From positions 10,181,508 through 10,245,507 of the forward strand of contig NZ_KB913037.1 of the NCBI RefSeq assembly GCF_000384295.1: a DNA stretch of 64,000 nt, given 5' to 3'. The notes under the pieces were generated by a model. It was given only the letters and a program-made list of their open reading frames with translations, searched no databases and was not told the DNA's origin. Shown here piece after piece: positions 54,128 to 62,891 of this stretch (positions within the stretch are counted from its first letter, which is position 1; the number at the start of each line of letters is the position of its first letter). The DNA comes from Amycolatopsis balhimycina FH 1894 (GTDB taxonomy: Bacteria > Actinomycetota > Actinomycetes > Mycobacteriales > Pseudonocardiaceae). The translations under genes and the position numbers were made by a program.

Positions 54128-55627
54128 ATGAACACCGTGCCGGTCGTCGAGGCCCGTCAGGTGGTCAAGCGCTACGGCGCCACCGTCGCGTTGGACGAAG
54201 CCGACCTGACCGTCCTACCCGGACAGACGCACGCACTCGTCGGCCGCAACGGCGCCGGCAAGTCGACGCTGGTTTCCGTCCTGACCGGACTGACCGAGCC
54301 CGACGCCGGAGCTGTGCGGCTGAACGGGGAACCGGCCCCGGCCCTGGCCGACCGGGACGCCTGGCGGTCGCGCGTGGCCTGCGTGTACCAGCGGTCGACG
54401 ATCATCCCCGAGCTGTCGGTGGCGGAGAACCTGTTCCTCAACCGGCAGGAGACTCGCGGCGGGCTGGTCCGCTGGTCCTCGTTGCGCCGCGCGGCCGCCG
54501 AACTGCTCGAACGCTGGTCGGTGGACGTCGACGTGCACCGGCCGGCCAAGGAGCTGAGCGTGGAGCAGCGGCAGTTCGTGGAGATCGCGCGGGCGCTGTC
54601 GTTCGGGGCCCGGTTCGTCATCCTCGACGAGCCGACCGCCCAGCTCGACGGCACCGCCATCACCCGGCTGTTCGGTCACATCGCCGAGCTGCAGCGGCAA
54701 GGCGTCACTTTCCTGTTCATCAGCCACCACCTGCAGGAGGTGTACGAAATCTGCGACACGGTCACGGTCTACCGCGACGCCCGGCACGTCCTCACCGCGC
54801 CGGTCGCCGAGCTGCCGAAGGCCGACCTCGTCGCGGCGATGACCGGGGAGAACGCCATCGTGGCCGAGGAGCGCGCCTCCTCGGCCCGGCACGGCCTCGA
54901 ACCCGTGCTCCGGGTGGACGACCTGAGCCTCGCCCCGCACTACCAGGACGTTTCGTTCGACATCGCGCCCGGCGAGATCGTGGGGCTGGCCGGGGCGGGT
55001 GGCAGCGGCAAGACCGAGGTCGCCGAGACACTCGCCGGGCTGCGCAAGCCGACCTCCGGAACCGTCTTCGTCGGAGATCGGCGGCCGCGGCCCGGCGACG
55101 TCCCGTCGGCGCTGGCCGCCGGGATCGGGTTCGTCCCGGAAGACCGCCACCACCAGGGTTTCGTGCCGGAGATGTCCATTGCGGACAACTCCACGATGAG
55201 CGTCATGGACCGGCTCGGCCCGGGCATCTTCGTCCGGTCCGGCCTGCGCGACCGGCTCGCCGGGCAGCTGATCGCGCGGCTGGCGGTGAAGACCCCCGGC
55301 CCGGAACTGCCGGTGTCCGCGCTGTCCGGCGGCAACCAGCAGAAGGTCGTCATGGCCCGCGCGCTCGCCGGCGACCCCCGCCTGCTCGTGCTGATCACCC
55401 CGACCGCCGGGGTCGACGTGCGGTCGAAGGAGTTCCTCCTGGGCAAGGTCGCGGAAGCCGCCGCAGCGGGCACCGCGGTGCTGATCGCCTCCGACGAGGT
55501 GGACGACCTGCGGCTGTGCGACCGCCTGCTGGTCGTGGTCCACGGCCGCATCACCACCGAAATGCCCGCAGGCTGGCAGGACCGCGAGGTCGTGGCCGCC
55601 ATGGAAGGAGTCGACCTCGATGCCTGA
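54128..55627 (+). CDS. ABC sugar importer ATPase, two-domain RbsA type, with degenerate second site
   Basis: A 499-residue protein with two ATPase halves. Half one: Walker A GRNGAGKST (about 39), signature LSVEQRQFVEIARAL and Walker B FVILDEPTAQLDG. Half two: Walker A GAGGSGKTE (about 296), signature LSGGNQQKVVMARAL (about 400), but Walker B reads LLVLITPTAGVDV (about 420-432), so the Asp-Glu pair is Ile-Thr. The second site probably binds but does not hydrolyse ATP. Energises L-fucose uptake with the neighbouring permease, whose start it overlaps by 8 bp. Confidence 0.92.
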   Translation: MNTVPVVEARQVVKRYGATVALDEADLTVLPGQTHALVGRNGAGKSTLVSVLTGLTEPDAGAVRLNGEPAPALADRDAWRSRVACVYQRSTIIPELSVAENLFLNRQETRGGLVRWSSLRRAAAELLERWSVDVDVHRPAKELSVEQRQFVEIARALSFGARFVILDEPTAQLDGTAITRLFGHIAELQRQGVTFLFISHHLQEVYEICDTVTVYRDARHVLTAPVAELPKADLVAAMTGENAIVAEERASSARHGLEPVLRVDDLSLAPHYQDVSFDIAPGEIVGLAGAGGSGKTEVAETLAGLRKPTSGTVFVGDRRPRPGDVPSALAAGIGFVPEDRHHQGFVPEMSIADNSTMSVMDRLGPGIFVRSGLRDRLAGQLIARLAVKTPGPELPVSALSGGNQQKVVMARALAGDPRLLVLITPTAGVDVRSKEFLLGKVAEAAAAGTAVLIASDEVDDLRLCDRLLVVVHGRITTEMPAGWQDREVVAAMEGVDLDA

Positions 55628-56645
55628 AAGCCCCGCCGCGGTGGACGTCCCGCCGCGGACCGAGCCCGGCGCCACGCGGCCGCCGCGGCGCATCGCCCTC
55701 GCCCGCATGCGCGACTTCGCGCTGGTGCCCGGGATCATCGCGATCGCTGTCGTCGGCCAGCTGGTGAACCCGGTGTTCCTCCAGTACGACAACGTGATCA
55801 ACATCCTGCAGACGATGTCGGAGATCGCGCTGCTGGTGCTCGCCCAGACGATGGTCCTGGTCGTCGGCAAGATGGACCTCTCGCTGGAGTCCACGTTCGG
55901 CCTGGCACCCGGCGTGGCGGCCTGGCTGACGATCGGCGGCGGCCATTCGCTCGGGCTGCTGCCGTCGTGGGCCGCGGTACCCGTGGTGCTCCTGGTCGGC
56001 GTGGTCGTCGGTGCGCTCAACGCCCTGCTGATCGTCCGGTTCGGGCTGAGCGGGTTCGTCGTCACCCTCGGCATGCTGATCGTGCTGCGCGGCCTGCTGA
56101 CCGGGATCTCCGGCGGCCAGACCTTCTTCGGGCTGCCCGATTCGGTGCTCTACCTCGGCACCACGCTGTGGGCCGGTGTCCCGGCCTCCATCTGGATCTG
56201 CGTGCTGCTGTTCGCCGGCGGGATCGTCCTGCTCGGCTACACCCGGTTCGGCCGCAGCCTCTACGCGATCGGCGGGAACGAGGACGCGGCGAAGGCCGCG
56301 GGCATCCGGACCGACCGCATCGTGTGGATCGTGCTGATCGGGGCCAGTGTCCTGGCCGCGCTCGGCGGGCTGCTGCTCTCGGGCCGGCTCGCCTCGGTGG
56401 CCGCGGCACAGGGCAACGGCTACATCTTCACGGTGTTCGCCGCCGCCGTCATCGGCGGGGTGAGCCTGAACGGCGGCCGTGGCACGCTCTTCGGCGCCTT
56501 CACCGGCATCCTGCTGCTGTACATGATCCAGAACGTGCTGACCCTGGCCGGCGTGCCCGCGCAGTGGATCGGCGCGCTCAACGGCGCGATCATCCTCATC
56601 GCGCTGGTGATGTCCCGCATCACCAGCGGGAAGCGCCAGACCTGA
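55620..56645 (+). CDS. ABC sugar importer permease, RbsC type
   Basis: A 341-residue membrane protein with eight to ten transmembrane segments after a 35-residue cytoplasmic start. Family marks are VLVVGKMDLSLES (about 82) and GRSLYAIGGNEDAAKAAGI (about 212), the loop that meets the ATPase, and AAAVIGGVSLNGGRGT (about 278). The same operon as fucD, so L-fucose is the likely cargo. Confidence 0.93.
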   Translation: MPESPAAVDVPPRTEPGATRPPRRIALARMRDFALVPGIIAIAVVGQLVNPVFLQYDNVINILQTMSEIALLVLAQTMVLVVGKMDLSLESTFGLAPGVAAWLTIGGGHSLGLLPSWAAVPVVLLVGVVVGALNALLIVRFGLSGFVVTLGMLIVLRGLLTGISGGQTFFGLPDSVLYLGTTLWAGVPASIWICVLLFAGGIVLLGYTRFGRSLYAIGGNEDAAKAAGIRTDRIVWIVLIGASVLAALGGLLLSGRLASVAAAQGNGYIFTVFAAAVIGGVSLNGGRGTLFGAFTGILLLYMIQNVLTLAGVPAQWIGALNGAIILIALVMSRITSGKRQT

Positions 56646-56687
56646 CGCTTCCGGCGAAGCGGCCGCGGTCCCCAGCGAGATGTGAAG

Positions 56688-56740
56688 CGCCCCAATGTGG
56701 CGTTCGGTGCGTCCAACGCACCCAATGCCACATTGGGGCG
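56688..56740 (+). terminator. 25-bp imperfect inverted repeat after importer operon
   Basis: Arms starting CGCCCCAATGTGGC pair over 25 bp with two mismatches and a 3-nt loop, 42 bp after the permease stop. Likely terminator, and possibly a member of a dispersed intergenic repeat family. Confidence 0.65.
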
Positions 56741-56821
56741 TTTGAGCCGGGCCGGTCGCCGCCCGACCCTGCGGTACCGGTTGGTTTCCTGTTAGCTCCC
56801 CGTCACCCTCTGGAGAGTGCA

Positions 56822-59095
56822 ATGACGCCCCCTGCCCAGAACCCGTTGTCCCGCAGGCAGTTCGGTGCCCTGGCGGCGGCCGGGCTCGCGGCCGCCGCCG
56901 TGCCGCCGGCGCTGGCCGGCCCGGCGGCCGCCGCCACGCCGTCCGAGCCGTACCAGCCCACCTGGCCCTCGGTCGACGGGCACCCGCCTGCGCCGGAGTG
57001 GTTCCAGGACGCCAAGTTCGGCATCTACTGGCACTGGGGCGCGTTCACGACGCCGGAGTTCGGCAGCGAGTGGTACGGCCGGAACATGTACATCCCGGAC
57101 AGCGGCGAGAACAAGCACCACAAGGCGACCTACGGCGATCCCACGGTGTGGGGCTACGACCGGTTCATCGACGGCGGCACCGACACGGCAGGCAACCACG
57201 TGCAGTTCGCGCCGGAGCTGGTCTCCCGGGGCGGGCAGTTCGACCCGGAGGAGTGGGCGAGGGTGGTCAAGGCGTCCGGGGCGAAGTTCGCCGGCCCGGT
57301 TGCCGAGCACCACGACGGGTTCTCGATGTGGGACAGCAAGGTCAACGAGTGGAACTCGGTGGCGCGGGGGCCGCGGCTGAACCTGCTGGACCTGTTCGGC
57401 AAGGCCATCCGCGGGCAGGGCCTGAAGCTGCTGGTCGCGATGCACCACGCGTTCAACTACAACGGCTTCTACGACTTCGCCCCGCCGCAGACCACCCCGA
57501 GCCTGCGCAAGCTGTACGGCCAGCTGCCGCGCGCCGAAGAAGACAAGCTCTGGCTGGCCAAGCTCAAGGAGGTGATCGACCGCGCGAAGCCGGACATCCT
57601 CTGGCAGGACTTCTCGCTGAACTCGCCCGGCTACTGCATCAACAGCGGCCCGTGCGCGGTGGGGGAGCAGCAACGGCTGGAGTTCCTGGCCTACTACTAC
57701 AACCAGGCGCAGAAGTGGGGCAAGGACGTCGTCTCGACGTTCAAGCACTTCGACCACGGGTTCACCACCCACGGCGAGGTCGCGGACTACGAACGCGGCG
57801 GCCCGGCCGACATCGTCACGCCGTACTGGCTCACCGACGACGCGATCAGCAGCAGCAGCTGGAGCTACACCCAGGGCATCGGCTACTACTCGAGCACCCA
57901 GATGATCCACTCGCTGATCGACCGGGTCAGCAAGGGCGGCAACATGCTGCTCAACATCTCCCCGACGCTCGAGGGGACCATCCCGGCCGAGCAGCGCGCG
58001 GTCCTCGCCGACTTCGGCACCTACCTCGGCCGCGTCGGCGAGTCGATCTACGCCACGCGCGCCTGGGACGTCTACGGCGAGGGCCCGACCAAGATGGGCG
58101 GCGGCTCGTTCGTTTCGCCGAAGGTCGGCACGGCCAAGGACTTCCGGTTCACCCGCGACAAGGCCGGCCGTGTGCTCTACGCGACCGTGCTGGCCTGGCC
58201 CGGTGCGACGGCGGACATCACGACGCTGTCCGGCAAGCGGATCGACCTGAGCGGCCTGCGGCGCGTCGAACTGCTCGGCGCCCCCGGCCCGCTGAAATAC
58301 ACCCAGGACGCCGGCGCCCTGCACGTCACGCTGCCGTCGGCGAAGCCCTACGGGTCACCCGCCTACGTGCTCAAGCTGACGTTCGACGGCCGGATCCCGG
58401 TGGTGGGGCCCGCGTCCGGCGCGACCGTGTTCGCCGATGTCGGTTACCGTGGCGTGAGCGCGGCGCTGGCGGTCGGCAGCTACCCGGCCGCGCAGCTGCA
58501 GGCGAAGAACGTCCAGCCCAAGACGATTTCCGCGATCTGGCCGGGAGACGGCTACCAGGTCCTCGGCTACCCCGGGGACAACCTCACCGGCACCCCGCGC
58601 AAGTTCGTGACGGCGACGCCGGATCTGCGAACCTCCGGGTTCAACGACGCGATCGTCTCGATGCGCGTCACGTTCGATCCCGCGCGGTGGTTCCGCATCG
58701 TCAACGTCACCAGCGGACTGGCCGTGGACGGCGGCGGCGCGGTCGAGGCGGGCAGCACGCTGAAGGTCTGGACGCCGGACGACAGCACGAACCTCCAGTT
58801 CGGGATCGAGGACGCCGGAGACGGGTTCGTCAAGCTGACCAATCGCACCAACGGTCTCGTGATCGACGGCGCCGGTGCCACCGCGGCGGGCGGCAATCCC
58901 GTGCAGTCGGCCTACACCGGCGCGGCGAGCCAGCAGTGGTCGATCACCGACACCGGCGGCGGCGTCTTCGCGATCGCGAACCGAGCCACCGGCCTGGTCC
59001 TCGACGGCGGCGGGAACGTCCCCTCCGGCTCCCCGCTCAAGGTGTGGTCCGACGACGGGAGCCCGAACCTCCGCTGGCAGTTCTCGGTGGTCTGA
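56822..59095 (+). CDS. GH29 alpha-L-fucosidase with beta/gamma-crystallin-like and ricin-type domains, Tat-exported
   Basis: A 757-residue protein. Twin-arginine signal LSRRQFGALAAAG. The GH29 barrel covers about 50-400, with nucleophile Asp about 263 (DILWQDF) and EHHDGFSMW. A beta-sandwich follows to about 525. Residues about 534-615 match a double beta/gamma-crystallin motif (FADVGYRGVSAALAVGSY and PGDGYQVLGYPGDNLTG), then a ricin-type trefoil to the end. It frees L-fucose for the importer encoded just upstream. The homologue at 11117-13090 lacks the crystallin part. GGAGAG precedes the ATG. Confidence 0.92.
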   Translation: MTPPAQNPLSRRQFGALAAAGLAAAAVPPALAGPAAAATPSEPYQPTWPSVDGHPPAPEWFQDAKFGIYWHWGAFTTPEFGSEWYGRNMYIPDSGENKHHKATYGDPTVWGYDRFIDGGTDTAGNHVQFAPELVSRGGQFDPEEWARVVKASGAKFAGPVAEHHDGFSMWDSKVNEWNSVARGPRLNLLDLFGKAIRGQGLKLLVAMHHAFNYNGFYDFAPPQTTPSLRKLYGQLPRAEEDKLWLAKLKEVIDRAKPDILWQDFSLNSPGYCINSGPCAVGEQQRLEFLAYYYNQAQKWGKDVVSTFKHFDHGFTTHGEVADYERGGPADIVTPYWLTDDAISSSSWSYTQGIGYYSSTQMIHSLIDRVSKGGNMLLNISPTLEGTIPAEQRAVLADFGTYLGRVGESIYATRAWDVYGEGPTKMGGGSFVSPKVGTAKDFRFTRDKAGRVLYATVLAWPGATADITTLSGKRIDLSGLRRVELLGAPGPLKYTQDAGALHVTLPSAKPYGSPAYVLKLTFDGRIPVVGPASGATVFADVGYRGVSAALAVGSYPAAQLQAKNVQPKTISAIWPGDGYQVLGYPGDNLTGTPRKFVTATPDLRTSGFNDAIVSMRVTFDPARWFRIVNVTSGLAVDGGGAVEAGSTLKVWTPDDSTNLQFGIEDAGDGFVKLTNRTNGLVIDGAGATAAGGNPVQSAYTGAASQQWSITDTGGGVFAIANRATGLVLDGGGNVPSGSPLKVWSDDGSPNLRWQFSVV

Positions 59096-59096
59096 G

Positions 59097-59149
59097 CGGC
59101 GGCGACGCGCCGGACCCGGGTGCCGGCCCGGTCCGGCGCGTCGCCGCCG
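59097..59149 (+). terminator. 20-bp perfect hairpin after fucosidase
   Basis: CGGCGGCGACGCGCCGGACC and its exact complement, 13-nt loop, immediately after the stop codon. Strong terminator for the fucosidase gene. Confidence 0.8.
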
Positions 59150-59394
59150 AGGTGAGAAAGGCGTGAAAGAATCGGCGGTTCTCTTGTTCTCGGCCGTCGT
59201 TCCGGATTGAATCCATCGAATCGTGTGAGCATGTGTTGACACGCCGATGGGGGCAAACGGATGCTGGCTTGTCGGCCAAAGGGCCGATACGCCGGACCGG
59301 CACGGGAGGGCCGAGCCATGATCACCGAACCGAGGGCGTTTCCCGGCATGTCCGGCGGCGATACCGGTGAACCGTCCCGGGTGGCCGGGTGACG

Positions 59395-61419
59395 ATGGAG
59401 CCGGAACTCGTCGAGATCAACGTTACCGTGCCGCATTCTCCCGCGAAGCTGTGGACGATCGTGGGAAACCCCCAGCTCTATCCGCGGTTCGTCCGCGGGA
59501 TCACGTTCTGCGAGCCCGTTTCGGAGACCGCCGGCCGGGGCGCCCGCTACCGGTACCGGGCCGGCGGCGAAGGCGAGGCCGAAATCTTCGTCCACCGCCG
59601 GGACGAGCACCTGGCCTGGTCGAGTGTGCACGGCAGGCAGCACCGGATGTCCGTCGTGCTGCGTCCGGTGCCGGAGGGCTCCGCGGTCACTGTCCTGCTC
59701 ACGGTGCTCGACGGCCGTTCGCCGGCGGTCCCGAAGATCCGCCGCCGGATCCTCGAGGCGATCGAGACGATGTGCGATCACCTCAGCGGGGTCCCCGCGG
59801 CGGATCCGCCCCCGCGCCGCCCCTCGAAGCGCGAGCTGGGGCGGGTCCTGGTCCGGGCCGGCGTCCTCACCCCCGCCCAGCCCACCGGGACACTCAAGCA
59901 GCTGCGGTCGGTGGGCCGGTGGGGCTCGACCCTGGCCGGTGGCTACGAGTCGGTGGCCCGCCGCACGCCCGAGGCACTGGCGCTGTGTGACGAGCGGTCC
60001 GAGCGGACCTTCGGCGAGGTCGACGAGCGCACGACCCGGCTGGCCGCGGTGCTGAAGCGCTACGACATCACCGAGGGGGCACGGGTACTCCTGATGTGCC
60101 GCAACCACAACGCGATGGTCGAAACGATGATCGCCTGCAGCAAGCTGGGTGCGGACCTGACCCTGATGAACACCGGCCTGGCCCTGGGCCAGGCCGCCCA
60201 ATTCGCCATCCGGCACCGATCACAGCTGGTGCTCGCCGACGCCGAGTTCGCGGCCCTGCGCGGGCAGCTGCCGCCGGAGGTCCCGCAGCTCTGGACGTGG
60301 CCTCCCGGCGGCGGGTGGCACGGTTCGACCATCGAAGAACTGATCGACGCCGAGCCGCCCGCCCGCATCGCCCCGCCGAGCAGGCCCGGCCGGCTCGTCG
60401 TGCTCACCTCGGGCACGTCCGGCCCACCGAAAGGGGCGCGCCGCCCGACCCCGCACAGCGTCGCCGACGCCGCCGCGGTGCTGTCGGAGATCCCGCTGCG
60501 GGCGGGGGAATCGATCCTGGTGGCCGCCCCGCTGTTCCACACCTGGGGCTTGGCCGCGCTCCAGCTCGGCATGGCCCTGCGGGCCGGTCTGGTGCTGCCC
60601 CGGCGCTTCGACCCGGAAGCGACGCTGGCGATGATCGAGCGGCAGCAGTGCACGGCGCTGTTCGCGGTGCCGACCATGCTGCGGCGGCTGCTGGACCTGC
60701 CGGAGAAGACGCGGACGCGCTACGACCTTTCCTCGCTGCGCGTGGTCGCCAGCTCCGGCGCGGGGCTGCCGGGTCGGCTCGGCGAGGAGTTCATGGACGC
60801 GTTCGGGGACATCCTCTACAACCTGTACGGCTCGACGGAGGTGTCGTGGGCGGCGATCGCCGGCCCCCGCGATCTCCGGGCGGCCCGCGGCACGGCGGGC
60901 AGGCCACCGATCGGCACGGCGATCCGCGTCCTCGACCGCACGGGTGCCCCGGCTCCGCCCGGCGCGACCGGACGGCTCTACGTCGGCAACCGCCTGCTCT
61001 TCGACGGGTACACCGACGGGGCGCAGCTGGACGTGCGGGACGGGCTGATGGACACCGGCGACCGCGGCTACGTCGACGCCAACGGCCTGCTGTTCGTCGA
61101 GGGCCGCGAGGACGAAATGATCGTGTCCGGCGGCGAGAACGTCGCGCCGGCGTCGGTGGAGGAAGTCCTGCTCACCCTCCCGGAGGTGCGGGAGGCGGCC
61201 GTGGTCGGGGTCCGCGACGCCAAGTACGGCCAGCGCTTGGCGGCTTACCTCGTGCTCGTCCCCGGCGCCCGGCTGGACGTCGACACGGTCCGGTCCCACG
61301 TGCGTGAGCGGCTCGCCCGGTTCGCGGTGCCGCGGGACGTCGTGTTCGTCGACGACCTGCCGCGCAACGCCACCGGCAAGGTCGTCAAGCAGGTCCTGCG
61401 CCGCATCTACCGCTGGTGA
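59395..61419 (+). CDS. SRPBCC domain fused to ANL-family acyl-CoA synthetase
   Basis: A 674-residue cytoplasmic protein. Residues about 1-140 form an SRPBCC/START-like lipid-binding domain (VEINVTVPHSPAKLWTIVGNPQLYPRF). Residues about 175-670 are an ANL adenylate-forming enzyme: P-loop VLTSGTSGPPKGARR (about 340), YGSTEVSW (about 480), DTGDRGYVDANG (about 560), hinge GREDEMIVSGGENV and C-terminal NATGKVVK. It should activate a fatty or aromatic acid as CoA thioester; the SRPBCC part may present the hydrophobic substrate. No Shine-Dalgarno is clear; GTG 59389 is an alternative start. Not obviously linked to the fucose genes. Confidence 0.87.
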   Translation: MEPELVEINVTVPHSPAKLWTIVGNPQLYPRFVRGITFCEPVSETAGRGARYRYRAGGEGEAEIFVHRRDEHLAWSSVHGRQHRMSVVLRPVPEGSAVTVLLTVLDGRSPAVPKIRRRILEAIETMCDHLSGVPAADPPPRRPSKRELGRVLVRAGVLTPAQPTGTLKQLRSVGRWGSTLAGGYESVARRTPEALALCDERSERTFGEVDERTTRLAAVLKRYDITEGARVLLMCRNHNAMVETMIACSKLGADLTLMNTGLALGQAAQFAIRHRSQLVLADAEFAALRGQLPPEVPQLWTWPPGGGWHGSTIEELIDAEPPARIAPPSRPGRLVVLTSGTSGPPKGARRPTPHSVADAAAVLSEIPLRAGESILVAAPLFHTWGLAALQLGMALRAGLVLPRRFDPEATLAMIERQQCTALFAVPTMLRRLLDLPEKTRTRYDLSSLRVVASSGAGLPGRLGEEFMDAFGDILYNLYGSTEVSWAAIAGPRDLRAARGTAGRPPIGTAIRVLDRTGAPAPPGATGRLYVGNRLLFDGYTDGAQLDVRDGLMDTGDRGYVDANGLLFVEGREDEMIVSGGENVAPASVEEVLLTLPEVREAAVVGVRDAKYGQRLAAYLVLVPGARLDVDTVRSHVRERLARFAVPRDVVFVDDLPRNATGKVVKQVLRRIYRW

Positions 61420-61428
61420 CGCGGCCGG

Positions 61429-62136
61429 CTACTCGCCGTCCAGGTCCTGGATGCCGGCCAGGTGGGACCGCAGCCAGCGTTCCGACGTGTCGACGTGCAT
61501 CAGCGCGGCGGCGGTGGCCACCGCCGGCTCGCGGGCGGCGAGCGCGTCGTAGATGGCCTGGTGCTGGGACAGCGTCACGTGCGTCACGCCCCGGTCGACG
61601 GTGCCGCGCCAGACCCGCGCCCGCAGGGTCCGGGAGGAGATCCCGTCCAGCAGGGCGGTGAGCGTTTCGTTGCCCGTCGCGGTGACCACCGCGCGGTGGA
61701 AGGCGGCGTCGAGCACGGTCAGGCGTTCGACGTCCTCGACGGCCTCGTGCATCGCCTCGAGGAGCTCGCCCACCGCGCGCAGCTGCGAGTCGGTGATCCG
61801 GGTGGCGGCCAGCCCGGTCGCCGCGGGTTCGAGGAGCCGGCGTACTTCGGTCAGCTCGAGCACGCTGCCGCCCCGCATGAGCGACACCGCGCTGCCGAGG
61901 CCTTCCAGGAGCAGGCTCGGCGCGAGGCTGGTGACGTACGTGCCGTCGCCGCGGCGGACTTCGAGGACCCTGGCCAATGCCAGTGCCTTCACGGCTTCCC
62001 GGGTGGGACTCCGGGAGATCCCCAGCTCGGTGGCCAGCTCGTGTTCCGGCGGCAGCTTGGCGCCTGCCGGGAACCGGCCGGAGCGGACGAACTCCCGGAT
62101 CCGGTCGATCGCCTCGTCGGTCAACGACCTCGCCAT
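61429..62136 (-). CDS. GntR/FadR-family regulator, probable fucose-regulon regulator
   Basis: A 235-residue protein. Winged helix (about 5-70) has FPAGAKLPPEHELATELGISRSPTREAVKAL; the FCD domain (about 85-220) carries the metal-binding Asp and His residues (LDAAFHRAVV, then LSQHQAIYDAL). A 15-bp box like those in the fucose divergent promoter lies 41 bp upstream, and a second 137 bp upstream, so this protein probably binds them all and regulates itself. It converges on the SRPBCC-ligase gene with a 9-bp gap. Confidence 0.87.
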   Translation of the reverse strand: MARSLTDEAIDRIREFVRSGRFPAGAKLPPEHELATELGISRSPTREAVKALALARVLEVRRGDGTYVTSLAPSLLLEGLGSAVSLMRGGSVLELTEVRRLLEPAATGLAATRITDSQLRAVGELLEAMHEAVEDVERLTVLDAAFHRAVVTATGNETLTALLDGISSRTLRARVWRGTVDRGVTHVTLSQHQAIYDALAAREPAVATAAALMHVDTSERWLRSHLAGIQDLDGE

Positions 62137-62176
62137 CGCACTCCTCGGGCCTGGTTTCCTGAGAGGCCACTCTAGC

Positions 62177-62191
62177 AGTCGTATGATGTCT
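62177..62191. promoter_or_regulatory. GntR-type operator AGTCGTATGATGTCT
   Basis: Matches AGACATATGATGTCT (50781-50795) at 13 of 15 positions, 41 bp upstream of the GntR gene. Likely autoregulatory. Confidence 0.7.
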
Positions 62192-62258
62192 CAGGCCGGG
62201 GGTGCCGTTCGTCTTCGGCGATTTCGACAGATTCACCGTGATGGGGCCGCGGGGAGCG

Positions 62259-62372
62259 TCAATCAGTACCGAGGACATGTGATGTCTCGCCAGTCGGTGC
62301 CAGGGCGTCCAGGTACTTCAGGAGCCCTTCGACACCGAGCGGGAACGTTTCGCGGATCGGCGCCGGCGACAT
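62259..62372 (-). CDS. small ORF, 37 aa, possible gene remnant
   Basis: ATG at 62372 overlaps the DUF1772 stop (TGATG) and opens MSPAPIRETFPLGVEGLLKY, a plausible start of a soluble protein, but ends after 37 codons within a GntR-type box. It may be the 5' stump of a lost gene. Expression is uncertain. Confidence 0.3.
   Translation of the reverse strand: MSPAPIRETFPLGVEGLLKYLDALAPTGETSHVLGTD
62273..62287. promoter_or_regulatory. GntR-type operator GGACATGTGATGTCT
   Basis: Fourth copy of the 15-bp box (13 of 15 matches), 137 bp upstream of the GntR start and inside the small ORF. Confidence 0.6.
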
Positions 62373-62833
62373 CACGGGATCTGCGCCGCGAAGGCGATGA
62401 CGAAGCAGACGAAGGCGGCGATCGCCGCCGTGGACCGCGCGACGTCGATCCGTTGCCAGCGCAGCACGGTGGCCCGCCAGTCCGGCGGCGGGTTGTCCGG
62501 CTGCCAGTCGATCACCCGCATGTTGAGGGGCACCGTGCCCAGGAACGAAAACAGCAGGAACGCCACCAGCGCGGCCATTCCGGCCCAGCGGAAGCCGGCA
62601 CCGTCGCCGCCGCTGCCGGCGATCAGCACGGCGGCACCGGCGAGAACCGTCGGAACCATGATGCCCGGGACGACGACGCGCAGGGTGCGCACGAGAGCGA
62701 CGCGCGCGGCGACGTGCGCGTGGTCGCCGAGGCGGCGCAAGGCCGGCTGGACCCCGTACCGGACGACGAACTCCTCGCCGGCGAGGAGACCGGCCAGGGT
62801 GAGCCCGGTTGCTTGCAGGACGACCGAAGGCAC
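62372..62833 (-). CDS. DUF1772-type membrane protein
   Basis: A 153-residue membrane protein with four hydrophobic segments: N-terminal VVLQATGLTLAGLLAGEEFVVRYGVQPAL, a central pair, LGTVPLNMRVIDW (about 105), and a last segment. This is the pattern of DUF1772/anthrone-oxygenase-like proteins. Substrate unknown. GTG start with AGGAG 5 nt upstream; a longer frame into the TetR gene is rejected. A perfect-armed TetR-type operator lies 14 bp upstream. Confidence 0.75.
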   Translation of the reverse strand: MPSVVLQATGLTLAGLLAGEEFVVRYGVQPALRRLGDHAHVAARVALVRTLRVVVPGIMVPTVLAGAAVLIAGSGGDGAGFRWAGMAALVAFLLFSFLGTVPLNMRVIDWQPDNPPPDWRATVLRWQRIDVARSTAAIAAFVCFVIAFAAQIP

Positions 62834-62846
62834 GGCGACTCCTAAA

Positions 62847-62874
62847 GCTACAGTGACAGTAAAGTTACTGTAGC
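62847..62874. promoter_or_regulatory. TetR-type operator with GCTACAGT arms
   Basis: A 28-bp palindrome: GCTACAGTGAC and GTTACTGTAGC arms (10 of 11 paired) around six bases, between the TetR and DUF1772 genes. The TetR protein encoded directly upstream is the likely ligand-controlled repressor. Confidence 0.75.
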
Positions 62875-62891
62875 AAAAAGTTTGTTCTCGC

